Source of the DNA: Bacillota bacterium
GTDB taxonomy: Bacteria > Bacillota > Clostridia > Christensenellales > Aristaeellaceae
Direction of reading: 5' to 3'
Assembly (NCBI GenBank): GCA_023458835.1
Contig: JAEWWY010000327.1
Location: forward strand, 1-21,816
Length of the DNA: 21,816 nucleotides
Shown: one piece after another, positions 13,394 through 19,787 of the stretch
Layout of the letters: the number at the start of each line of letters is the position of its first letter
Position numbering within the stretch: position 1 is the stretch's first letter
Notes under the pieces: generated by a model
The model's input: only the letters and a program-made list of their open reading frames with translations
The model's database searches: none
Told to the model about the DNA's origin: nothing
Position numbers and translations under genes: made by a program

Positions 13394-13521
13394 GAGCTGG
13401 TGTCGGGATGTCTGAGGAAAGCAGCAACATAGGTCCCGCGGATACCATCGGCAAGGGTGTTCGCCTGATCAGCCCCAATAATCCTGCACGGCGTTTCCTG
13501 GTCATTTCCGGCGTTCAATAA
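13375..13521 (+). other. Possible -1 frameshift extension of the CAP protein, or a 37-aa ORF
   Basis: The heptamer A-AAA-AAC (13375-13381) is in the exact phase for -1 slippage (codons GGA AAA AAC). After a shift, 46 codons (13381-13518) would be added before TAA at 13519-13521, instead of stopping at 13391-13393. A 6-bp stem (CCGGCT/AGCTGG, 13383-13400) follows closely, nearer than the usual 5-9 nt. The same frame has an ATG at 13408 (37 codons) without a ribosome binding site. A genuine one-base insertion/deletion in the A-run is an equal alternative. Confidence 0.35.
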
Positions 13522-13549
13522 GGCAAAGCCCTTGGGCCGAGCCCACCCG

Positions 13550-13590
13550 CACCCTCTGTATGGCTTGCCGTACAGGGGGTGTTTCATTCA
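13550..13590 (+). terminator. Intrinsic terminator 1 downstream of the CAP gene
   Basis: An 11-bp stem with one G-U pair (13550-13560 with 13571-13581) is extended by an inner GGC/GCC pairing and followed by TTTCATTC. It lies 28 bp after the TAA that ends the -1 frame, a spacing that would suit that frame as the real gene end. Confidence 0.65.
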
Positions 13591-13601
13591 CGAAAATGCC
13601 C

Positions 13602-13643
13602 AAAGCATAGTGGGTCCAGCCTCACGGGTTGCTATGCTTTTTT
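13602..13643 (+). terminator. Intrinsic terminator 2 downstream of the CAP gene
   Basis: AAAGCATAG (13602-13610) pairs with CTATGCTTT (13632-13640), with a 21-nt loop, and runs into a T-tract (13638-13643). It is a second, backup-type stop. Confidence 0.65.
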
Positions 13644-13675
13644 GTTCGGGCCGCCCTGAAAAAAGAGGCGTGCAT

Positions 13676-13824
13676 GCCAGGCGATGCAGCGCGGGCGGTT
13701 GATCACCACCCCTGCGCCGTAGTTTGTTTATTGGCTTCCCTGCCGGAGCATACATGAACCGGCGGTAAAGTCATCAGACAATTTACGTCGCAGGGCGATG
13801 ATCAACCGCCCGCTTAAGCCTGGC
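13676..13824. repeat. 149-bp near-continuous imperfect inverted repeat
   Basis: Paired blocks from outside in: GCCAGGC/GCCTGGC (13676-13682 with 13818-13824), a perfect 15-bp arm GCGGGCGGTTGATCA (13691-13705 with 13799-13813), CCCTGCG/CGCAGGG (13710-13716 with 13789-13795), then an AT-richer imperfect helix and a 7-bp CTGCCGG/CCGGCGG stem around a 12-nt loop (13746-13757). No coding frame fits it. It could be a structured RNA or a small mobile element; no target duplication is visible. Confidence 0.7.
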
Positions 13825-13839
13825 GCCATCCACTTGGCA

Positions 13840-13920
13840 GGCGGATGGACCGCAGCCGCCCGTATTTCACGGCTTCTGTAAGCCGGAAGCCCGCCGGGTC
13901 CGCTCCCATATGTATCCGCC
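13840..13920. repeat. Nested hairpin-forming sequence upstream of the DUF1801 gene end
   Basis: Three nested complementary pairs: GGCGGAT/ATCCGCC (13840-13846 with 13914-13920), GGACC/GGTCC (13847-13851 with 13897-13901) and GGCTTC/GAAGCC (13871-13876 with 13886-13891). It could be a 3' structure of the minus-strand DUF1801 transcript, but there is no T-tract on that strand. Confidence 0.45.
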
Positions 13921-13945
13921 GCTCCTTAACCGGATCTCCTTGTGT

Positions 13946-14401
13946 TCATTTCGCCCGCTCCCGCTCATAGGCGTGCAGGTACTCTTCCACGGTGACCTTG
14001 CCGCACAATTCGCCCAACAGGCCGTAGGGGATATGGGCCGTGGGCCTGAAGCGGATGCAGCTTTTGCCTATATCCGGCTTTTTCCCGGCCGCCTTTTCAT
14101 AGGCGGCCATAAACCATTCGTGCACCTTTGGAAAGGTGTATATCGCCATATGATACAGGGCGATATGATTCTTCTGGGACGCGATGGCCATCATGGTGAG
14201 CGGCAGCTTCGGGTCCACATGGTATCCCTTGGGATATATGCTATGGGGGACCACATAGCAGATCATGCCATAAAGCATGATCTCCGCAAGGCCCTGGGGA
14301 AGGTTTTCAAGCACCGCGGCCCGCATATTTTGCATGATTTCCCGCCTGTCCGGCGGCAATTGCGCCATATATTCCTGCGGTGTCCCGGCATCGCTTTGCA
14401 T
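13946..14401 (-). CDS. DUF1801 domain-containing protein
   Basis: This 151-residue cytosolic protein matches the DUF1801 (YdhG-like) fold. The N-terminal helix has the family phrase PPDRREIMQNMRAAVLENLPQGLAEIMLYGMICYVVP, followed by a K-rich strand region with HIALYHMAIYT, and KSCIRFRPTAHIPYGLLGELCGKVTVEEYLHAYER at the end. Function is unknown; the fold resembles iron-chaperone-type frataxin relatives. The start at 14401 follows GGGAGG. It lies 42 bp after the DUF3842 gene on the same strand and may be the third gene of that unit. Confidence 0.85.
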   Translation of the reverse strand: MQSDAGTPQEYMAQLPPDRREIMQNMRAAVLENLPQGLAEIMLYGMICYVVPHSIYPKGYHVDPKLPLTMMAIASQKNHIALYHMAIYTFPKVHEWFMAAYEKAAGKKPDIGKSCIRFRPTAHIPYGLLGELCGKVTVEEYLHAYERERAK

Positions 14402-14443
14402 ACCTCTGCCCTCCCTTCGCCTTTGCAGGTTCCCATAAGAAAG

Positions 14444-14857
14444 CTATACCCTCATTTCCAGCCTTTGCACCTTTTCCACCGCTGAAGCGATCAATTGGCC
14501 CACCGGAAAATCCGGCAAGCCGGCGATCTCCACATGGCATTTGTGTACCGGGATCAGGATTTTCAGCGCCTCACATTCTCCCAGCGCGGCGGCCATCCGG
14601 GGCGTGACCTCCCCCAGAAGGCCGTTGGCCACCAGGATGCCGATGGGGCCCAAGATCACATCGGCGTATCTCATATTGTATACCGCCGCGTTTTCCCCGG
14701 TGGCGGCCTGGTTGGCCCCGGCCCTGAGCATCGCGCCGGTCGCCACGGCATTGGTGCCCACGGCTGTGATATCCGCCTCCGGCAGCGCCTGCCTGAGGCC
14801 CTCCACCAGCGCCCGCCCGATGCCTCCCCCCTGGCCGTCCATGACCAGAATGTTCAT
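14444..14857 (-). CDS. DUF3842 family protein
   Basis: This 137-residue protein begins MNILVMDGQGGGIGRALVE, a glycine-rich loop after the first strand as in nucleotide-binding folds. It continues with AVGTNAVATGAMLRAGANQAATGENAAVYN, ILGPIGILVANGLLGEVTPRMAAALG and LKILIPVHKCHVEIAGL, all typical of the DUF3842 family found in Clostridia. The function is not known. Its start codon overlaps the stop of the ROK kinase gene by 4 bp, so translation is coupled. Confidence 0.88.
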   Translation of the reverse strand: MNILVMDGQGGGIGRALVEGLRQALPEADITAVGTNAVATGAMLRAGANQAATGENAAVYNMRYADVILGPIGILVANGLLGEVTPRMAAALGECEALKILIPVHKCHVEIAGLPDFPVGQLIASAVEKVQRLEMRV

Positions 14858-15744
14858 ACGCTGCTCCTTTTTTCAAGCGCCCGCTTGGCCAGCAGGAACG
14901 CGCCCGCAATGCCGCTTTCGGTTTGAAGCCCCGGCGGCACAATATAGTCCTCCATGCCATTTAATACCGCGGGATGCTGCACATATCCGCCCAGCAGCCG
15001 CAGCGTTTCCTTGCGGATCAGGGGGAACAGATGCTTTTGCTGCATCACGCCGCCGCCCAGGATGATCTTTTCCGGCGAAAAGGATACGATGGCGTTGGCG
15101 CACATCTGTGCCAGGTAGGCGGCCTCCAGCCTCCAGGCGGGATGGTCCGGGTGGAGCTCCCTGGCGGATGCGCCCCAGCGCTTCTCTATGGCCGGGCCGC
15201 AGGCCATGCCCTCCAGGCAGCCTTCATGGTACGGGCAGAAGCCTTCCGGCGTCGGGTCCTCCGCCAAGGGCCGAAGCAGCATGTGGCCAAGCTCCGGGTG
15301 CAACAGGCCGTGTACAAGATTTCCCTCTATGACCAGCCCGCCGCCAATGCCCGTGCCTACCGTCACATACAGGCAGCTTGAAAGCCCCCGGGCCGCGCCC
15401 AGGGTGCTCTCCGCCAAAGCCGCGCCGTTCACGTCCGTGTCCAGCATCACCGGCACGTGAAGCGCTTGCGTCAGCGTCTTGACAATTGGGAAGTTTCTCC
15501 ATTTCAATTTGGGCGTGGAAGTGATATAGCCGTAGGTGGGAGAAGATTCCTTCAGGTCCAGCGGCCCAAAGCAGCCCACGCCGAGCGCCTGAATGTCATG
15601 TTTTTGAAAATAGGCGATGATCCCCGCCATGGTTTCATCCGGTTCAGTGGTGGGAATACTGGTTTTGTCCGCAATAGTGCCCAGACCATCGCCCACGGCC
15701 AGTACCATTTTGGTGCCGCCAGCCTCCAAAGCGCCCAACAACAT
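14854..15744 (-). CDS. ROK family sugar kinase, probable fructokinase
   Basis: This 296-residue cytosolic kinase phosphorylates a hexose with ATP. The phosphate-binding loop is EAGGTK (7-12). The catalytic base is the Asp in DTDVNGAAL (about D104), and VTVGTGIGGGLVIEG (127-141) is the second ATP loop. The zinc site of ROK enzymes is HPELGHMLL (H154) with C170, H173 and C176 in CPYHEGC. The short zinc loop and the phrase GCFGPLDLKESSPTYGYITSTPKLKW match the fructokinase-type members (B. subtilis YdhR/GmuE group) better than glucokinases. The ribosome binding site (GGGAAAT) is weak but the start fits the family. First gene of the unit with DUF3842 and perhaps DUF1801. Confidence 0.92.
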   Translation of the reverse strand: MLLGALEAGGTKMVLAVGDGLGTIADKTSIPTTEPDETMAGIIAYFQKHDIQALGVGCFGPLDLKESSPTYGYITSTPKLKWRNFPIVKTLTQALHVPVMLDTDVNGAALAESTLGAARGLSSCLYVTVGTGIGGGLVIEGNLVHGLLHPELGHMLLRPLAEDPTPEGFCPYHEGCLEGMACGPAIEKRWGASARELHPDHPAWRLEAAYLAQMCANAIVSFSPEKIILGGGVMQQKHLFPLIRKETLRLLGGYVQHPAVLNGMEDYIVPPGLQTESGIAGAFLLAKRALEKRSSV

Positions 15745-15781
15745 GCTTTATTTCCCCGCAATCTTTGCATTTTCTTCTGCC

Positions 15782-15810
15782 ATTTTACAGGAAGGGACAT
15801 GTTTTGTAAA
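15782..15810 (-). promoter_or_regulatory. Sigma-A promoter for the ROK kinase unit
   Basis: On the minus strand TTTACA (15810-15805), 17 bp, TAAAAT (15787-15782), about 38 bp before the ATG at 15744. Confidence 0.7.
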
Positions 15811-15843
15811 GGCGCCAAGCGCATGCCTTGTCTGTCCTTCCCA

Positions 15844-15873
15844 GCATATTTTGCACGCCCCGGGCCCATGTTA
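15844..15873 (+). promoter_or_regulatory. Candidate sigma-G-type promoter for spoIVB
   Basis: GCATA (15844-15848), 18 bp, CATGTTA (15867-15873), about 30 bp before the ATG at 15905. It fits the forespore pattern GHATA-N17/18-CATnnTA; spoIVB of B. subtilis is known to be expressed in the forespore. Confidence 0.55.
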
Positions 15874-15904
15874 TGGCTGAACAACGCAAAGAAGGGGCGT
15901 CATC

Positions 15905-17200
15905 ATGCGCACGTATCGCTTCAGGCAAAAGCATTCCCGGGCACGGCACGTCATCGGCATTTTGCTTTCCTTGTTTCTTGTCATCGGGTATTTTACCCCG
16001 CAGGCGCAGGCGCTGAAGAACCTGCCTGATCACTTATCCGTCACCGCGGGCCACCGCCAGATATTGTCGTTGGGATTGCCCTTTTCTATCCGTGTGGAGG
16101 AGGGGGACGTATCCGTGCTCTCCTCCACGGATGAGACGCTGAACGGCCGGGCGGCCAGCAGCGTGCAATTGACCGGGAATCAAACGGGCAGCGCCGTGCT
16201 TTCCCTGGATTTGCTTGGCATCCTTCCCCTCAAAAAGGTGGAAGTGTCCGTAGAGCCGGAGCGCATCCTCATTCCCGGCGGCGAGGCGGTGGGCGTTGCC
16301 ATTACAACCCAGGGCGTTCTGGTGGTGGGCACCAGCGACCTGGGCGGGGAGGGCGGCGCCAGCCCGGCACGCCTGGCCGGCATACGGCCCGGCGACGTGT
16401 TGGTGCAGTTGGGCGGGAAGCCCATTGAAAGCGCTACCCATTTAAGCCAACTGGTGGCCCAGGGCGGGGGCAAGCCGGTCCAGTTGCAGGTGATGCGGGA
16501 TAACAGGCCCATGGAGGTTTCATTGATCCCCAAGCGCGACCAGGCCAGCGGCAGCTACCGCCTGGGCATCTGGGTGCGGGACAGTACCGCCGGGGTGGGC
16601 ACGCTGTCGTTTTATGACCCGAAAACCGGGGCTTACGGGGCGCTGGGTCACGCCATTACCGACGCGGATACCGGCCAGCCCCTTTCCGTGCGCCGGGGCC
16701 AGGTGATGCACGCCGATGTGGTGGATGTGCAAAAGGGCAAAAAGGGTACGCCGGGCGAATTGAAGGGCTCCTTCCTGCGGGAGAACAATACCCTGGGGAA
16801 CATTCTCAAAAACACCGGCTATGGCATTTACGGCAAGCTGGATAAGGCTCCCGAAAACAAGCTGTACCCCGGCGGGCTGCCCATCGGCCTGATGGGCACG
16901 GTCCGCACGGGCCCCGCCACCATTTTGTCCAGCGTGGATGGCGAGGGCATGAAGGAATATGATGTGGAGATCCTCCAGGCCAACCGGCAGACGTCTCCCG
17001 CGCCCAAATCCATGGTCATCAAGGTTACCGATCCCCGGCTGCTTGACAAGACCGGCGGCATCGTTCAAGGCATGAGCGGCAGCCCCATCATTCAGAACGG
17101 CCATATCATCGGGGCAGTGACCCACGTGTATGTCAATGACCCCACCCAGGGCTACGGCCTGTACATTGAGTGGATGCTCAAGCAGGCCGAGGACGTATAG
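15905..17200 (+). CDS. spoIVB: SpoIVB serine peptidase (S55), sporulation checkpoint protease
   Basis: SpoIVB is made in the forespore, crosses its membrane and cleaves SpoIVFA to trigger pro-sigma-K processing in the mother cell. The 431-residue product has an N-terminal membrane/signal segment (17-36), a PDZ domain (about 125-212) and the S55 peptidase domain (about 215-431). The catalytic residues map as His249 (GALGH), Asp376 (KVTDPR) and Ser391 (GMSGSPI), with exactly the spacing of H236, D363 and S378 in B. subtilis. The ribosome binding site is AAGGGG. A spo0A homologue follows, the conserved gene order in spore formers. The BofC-like protein at 782-1390 could be its inhibitor. Confidence 0.96.
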   Translation: MRTYRFRQKHSRARHVIGILLSLFLVIGYFTPQAQALKNLPDHLSVTAGHRQILSLGLPFSIRVEEGDVSVLSSTDETLNGRAASSVQLTGNQTGSAVLSLDLLGILPLKKVEVSVEPERILIPGGEAVGVAITTQGVLVVGTSDLGGEGGASPARLAGIRPGDVLVQLGGKPIESATHLSQLVAQGGGKPVQLQVMRDNRPMEVSLIPKRDQASGSYRLGIWVRDSTAGVGTLSFYDPKTGAYGALGHAITDADTGQPLSVRRGQVMHADVVDVQKGKKGTPGELKGSFLRENNTLGNILKNTGYGIYGKLDKAPENKLYPGGLPIGLMGTVRTGPATILSSVDGEGMKEYDVEILQANRQTSPAPKSMVIKVTDPRLLDKTGGIVQGMSGSPIIQNGHIIGAVTHVYVNDPTQGYGLYIEWMLKQAEDV

Positions 17201-17242
17201 CTTTCCCTCAAAAAGGGTCCCCCTTCCCGTGGCAGGAAAACT

Positions 17243-17283
17243 GCCCCCTTCCGGCGAAAGAATCGTCCGGAAGGGGGCTTTTT
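17243..17283 (+). terminator. Terminator-like hairpin overlapping the ribosome binding site of the spo0A homologue
   Basis: A perfect 12-bp stem (GCCCCCTTCCGG 17243-17254 with 17267-17278) and five Ts (17279-17283) end directly at the ATG at 17284. The 3' arm GGAAGGGGG is also the only ribosome binding site. An alternative upstream strand (CCCCCTTCC at 17219-17227) can pair with the same arm, and GGCAG/CTGCC (17231-17245) competes with the stem base. Confidence 0.75.
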
Positions 17284-18024
17284 ATGCGGGTGCTTCTGGC
17301 CATGCGCAAAGGCGCGCGGAGGGAGGATTTCCGGCTGCTGCTGGAAAGCGAGCGCAGCGACTGTTCCGTTTCCTGCGCGGATGACGGAAGAAGCGCTTTT
17401 TTGGAAATCGAATCGCTTGTCCCGGATGTGCTCGTGCTGGATCAGGTGCTGCCGCTGCTGGATGGCTCCGCTGTACTCGGCGCCCTCAGGGATGCGCTTT
17501 TGCCCTGCCCGCCCAGGGTAGTCCTGCTTTTTTCCCCCGGCCAGGAATCAGCCCAGGTCCTGGGCGTGGATGAATGGCTGCCAGCCTCCTGCGGTTTTGA
17601 GGATCTTTTACGGGCCATACGCCGCGCGGAGGACAAGCTTCAGGGCGCGCTGGCCAAGCTGTCATCCTCCATCCGGAACGGCCGCATCCAGGAGCATTTC
17701 CAAGCATTGGGAATGCCGGAAAATTTGAAAGGCCGGACGTATTTGACCGGCCTGCTGGATCTTGTCATCCCTTCCCCAAACCTGATTGACGCGCTTACCT
17801 TAAGGCTTTACCCGGCCATCGCCGCAAGATATGATACCAGCCCGGTGGCGGTGGAACGGTGCATCCGCCACGCCATTGAGGCCACCTGGAGCCGGGGGGA
17901 TATGTCGGCGCTGGAAAGGCTGTTCGGCCTGTCCATCGACCCCGACCGGGGCAAGCCCACCAACCGGGAGTTCCTGGCCATGTCCGCCCAGCACCTTCGC
18001 CAGAGGGCACCTGTCCGGGAATGA
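17284..18024 (+). CDS. spo0A: Spo0A-family sporulation regulator with degenerate receiver domain
   Basis: The C-terminal DNA-binding domain (about residues 135-246) is clearly Spo0A: LGMPENLKGRTYL, LRLYPAIAARYDTSP, the recognition helix VERCIRHAIEATWSRG (E191, R192, R195, H196 kept) and GKPTNREFLAM. The N-terminal 115 residues have the size of a receiver domain and keep the phospho-acceptor region PDVLVLDQVLPLLDG (D53). However, the acidic pocket DD is replaced by MR (residues 7-8 in LLAMRKG), the conserved Thr by Phe83, and the conserved Lys-Pro by a PASCG stretch near 100-104. Magnesium binding and phosphorylation switching are thus doubtful. It sits in the usual place after spoIVB, so it may be the main Spo0A. 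In-frame upstream codons to 17170 overlap spoIVB and lack a ribosome binding site. Confidence 0.88.
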   Translation: MRVLLAMRKGARREDFRLLLESERSDCSVSCADDGRSAFLEIESLVPDVLVLDQVLPLLDGSAVLGALRDALLPCPPRVVLLFSPGQESAQVLGVDEWLPASCGFEDLLRAIRRAEDKLQGALAKLSSSIRNGRIQEHFQALGMPENLKGRTYLTGLLDLVIPSPNLIDALTLRLYPAIAARYDTSPVAVERCIRHAIEATWSRGDMSALERLFGLSIDPDRGKPTNREFLAMSAQHLRQRAPVRE

Positions 18025-18073
18025 AAAGGCCTGCCGGCGTCCATACCCGCGGGAATGCCGCAAGCCGCCATGC

Positions 18074-18691
18074 TCAGCCCTGTGTACCGGGCAGCCCGGT
18101 TTGCTGAAGCAGGGTCATGTTCCGGACCTTCCGGCCGATCCCAAGGTGAACCCTGGTGCCTTGGCCGGGGGCAGAATGGATAAGTACGCCATATTCTTCC
18201 CCATAGTACATTTTGATGCGCTCGTTGGTATTTTTTATGCCCAGGGAGGAGGATTCCTTGCCCCAGATCTTCTCCACCTCCTCAGGAGTCATGCCGCAGC
18301 CGTCATCATCGATTTCAAAAGCGATGTCGTCCCCTTCAAACCATCCCCGTATGGCCAGGCGGTACCTTTTTTCCTGAAGGGCAAATCCGTGCAGGATTGC
18401 ATTTTCAATAAACGGCTGCAATAGAAATTTGGGCACTTCGCATGTCTGTATGGCCTCATCCACATCCCAGTCAAAGAGGAACTTTTCCTCAAAACGGAGC
18501 TGCATCAGGGATATATAGGCATCGATATACTGCATGTCCTGCGCAAAGGGCACCAGCCCCTGGGGTGTTTTGATGGAGTAGCGCATCATGAACGCCAGGG
18601 AATGAACCATATCGCTGATATCCTTTTCTTCCCGGGTCAAGGCCAGAAGGCTGATGGTATTCAGAGTGTTGTAAATAAAATGGGGGTTGAA
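18074..18691 (-). pseudogene. 5'-truncated YesM/LytS-type sensor histidine kinase
   Basis: What remains is the catalytic half of a two-component sensor kinase. The region starts abruptly at NPHFIYNTLNTI (His at 18680-18682 is the phospho-acceptor), then PFAQDMQYIDAYISLMQLRFEEKF, the N-box FLLQPFIENAILHG, the G1 box IDDDGCGMTP and SLGIKNTNERIKMYYG with a G2-type GQGTRV end. Family members have 250-350 further residues before this (membrane segments, sensor, HAMP). Here the frame before NPHF carries no kinase-like sequence, no frame on this strand does, and the region is occupied by an inverted repeat and the start of the divergent epimerase gene. There is no ribosome binding site. I read it as a remnant left by a rearrangement. 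The partner response regulator is not in the window. Confidence 0.8.
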
Positions 18692-18737
18692 GGGCGTGTC
18701 GCTCCTCGATTTCGTAATATCGTTTTGCGACACGCCC
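18692..18737. repeat. Perfect 11-bp inverted repeat at the kinase breakpoint
   Basis: GGGCGTGTCGC (18692-18702) is repeated inverted at 18727-18737 with a 24-nt spacer that holds an inner CGAT/ATCG pair. It begins 3 bp beyond the last kinase-like codon and ends just before the ATTTGCAC half-site of the isomerase gene. It may be a leader hairpin, an operator or the scar of a lost element. Confidence 0.6.
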
Positions 18738-18745
18738 ATTTGCAC
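18738..18745 (+). promoter_or_regulatory. ATTTGCAC half-site before the isomerase gene
   Basis: This 8-mer also occurs in both orientations before the GntR/LacI-type regulator gene. Here it abuts the AAGGAGG ribosome binding site (18746-18752). It is a plausible binding site for that regulator. Confidence 0.5.
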
Positions 18746-18756
18746 AAGGAGGCGCC

Positions 18757-19707
18757 ATGCATATGCAACTGCAGCGGTATGAGGAAAAGAACGGGCTGAT
18801 CCGGGAGGCATTCAGGCAATTCAAGGCGGAGCACCCGGAACGGCTGAAGAGGCGGCTGCAATTTTCCTGGAGCAACTGGGGGTTTGGGCTGGAAAGCCTG
18901 GAAACCTCCTGCAAGCGGCTCCAAAATGCCGGCATCCGCTTTATCGAGCTGCACGGCAACCATTACGGGCCCGATCTTGGCTACCGCCCCGGGGAAACAA
19001 AACGTATCCTGGAAGATCACGGCATCTGTACCGCAGGGGTATGCGGCATGTTTTCCGCGGACAATGATCTGTCCTCCATCCATCATATAAGGCGGCAGGC
19101 CGCCATTGATTACATCCGCCGGGAGCTGGACTTTACTGCCGAAATGGGCGGAAAATACCTGCTGGTCTGTCCGGCTGCGGTGGGGCGGCCGCAAAAGTAT
19201 GATGACAGCGAGCTGGACAGGAGCCTGGACAGCCTGTCAAGAGTGGCGGACTGCTTCAGCGAATACCATATCCGTGCCGCCATCGAGCCTATCCGCAGTG
19301 CGGAAACCAGTATCGTGCACACCTTCAATCAGGCAAAGGAATACATTGCCCGCCTTGACCATCCCGGCGTTCAACACATCAACGGGGATGTCTACCACAT
19401 GCTGGCGGAGGAATCCCATATCGCCATGGCTTTATGGGAAGCCGGCCCCATGCTTGCCAATCTGCATATGGCAGATACCAACCGTCAGGGGTTGGGCGAG
19501 GGCATGATGGACCTGGATACCATTCTTATGGCCCTGTATCTGATCGGCTACAACAATGAAGACTGCTTTGTGACCCCCGAACCCCTGGGTCCCGGCGGAG
19601 ACCCCTATCCCGCCCAGAATGCCCGGACGGACCCGGCCATTTTGGACCGGCTGGTACAGGGCAGCGCGGCATATTTCCGGGAAAGGGAGGAGTTGCTGGT
19701 TTATTAA
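18757..19707 (+). CDS. Sugar phosphate isomerase/epimerase (xylose isomerase-like TIM barrel)
   Basis: This 316-residue protein belongs to the AP endonuclease 2/xylose-isomerase-like TIM barrel family, whose members isomerise or epimerise sugars using a divalent metal. The four metal ligands of the tagatose/psicose 3-epimerase type can be placed: E177 (AAIEPI), D211 (HINGDVYH), H237 (LANLHMADTNR) and E275 (TPEPLG). Early strands are LQFSWSNWGFG and FIELHGNHYG. The AAGGAGG ribosome binding site supports ATG 18757; an ATG two codons later is possible. It is followed by the GntR/LacI-type regulator and a probable GH2 gene, so it likely acts in the use of a plant or host glycan sugar. The exact substrate is unknown. 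Confidence 0.88.
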   Translation: MHMQLQRYEEKNGLIREAFRQFKAEHPERLKRRLQFSWSNWGFGLESLETSCKRLQNAGIRFIELHGNHYGPDLGYRPGETKRILEDHGICTAGVCGMFSADNDLSSIHHIRRQAAIDYIRRELDFTAEMGGKYLLVCPAAVGRPQKYDDSELDRSLDSLSRVADCFSEYHIRAAIEPIRSAETSIVHTFNQAKEYIARLDHPGVQHINGDVYHMLAEESHIAMALWEAGPMLANLHMADTNRQGLGEGMMDLDTILMALYLIGYNNEDCFVTPEPLGPGGDPYPAQNARTDPAILDRLVQGSAAYFREREELLVY

Positions 19708-19719
19708 ACCGGATACCCC

Positions 19720-19761
19720 TATACATTTGCACGAAAACAATATACAATGATCTGTGCAAAT
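19720..19761 (+). promoter_or_regulatory. Promoter with paired operator half-sites for the GntR/LacI-type regulator
   Basis: TACAAT (19743-19748) with TATACA (19720-19725) at 17 bp forms a plausible promoter. ATTTGCAC (19725-19732) and its inverted copy GTGCAAAT (19754-19761) flank the -10, 29 bp apart centre to centre. This suggests autoregulation. The sites resemble half of the AraR operator ATTTGTAC. Confidence 0.6.
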
Positions 19762-19787
19762 ACTCCATGAGGCCGGGGGAAGCTTTC

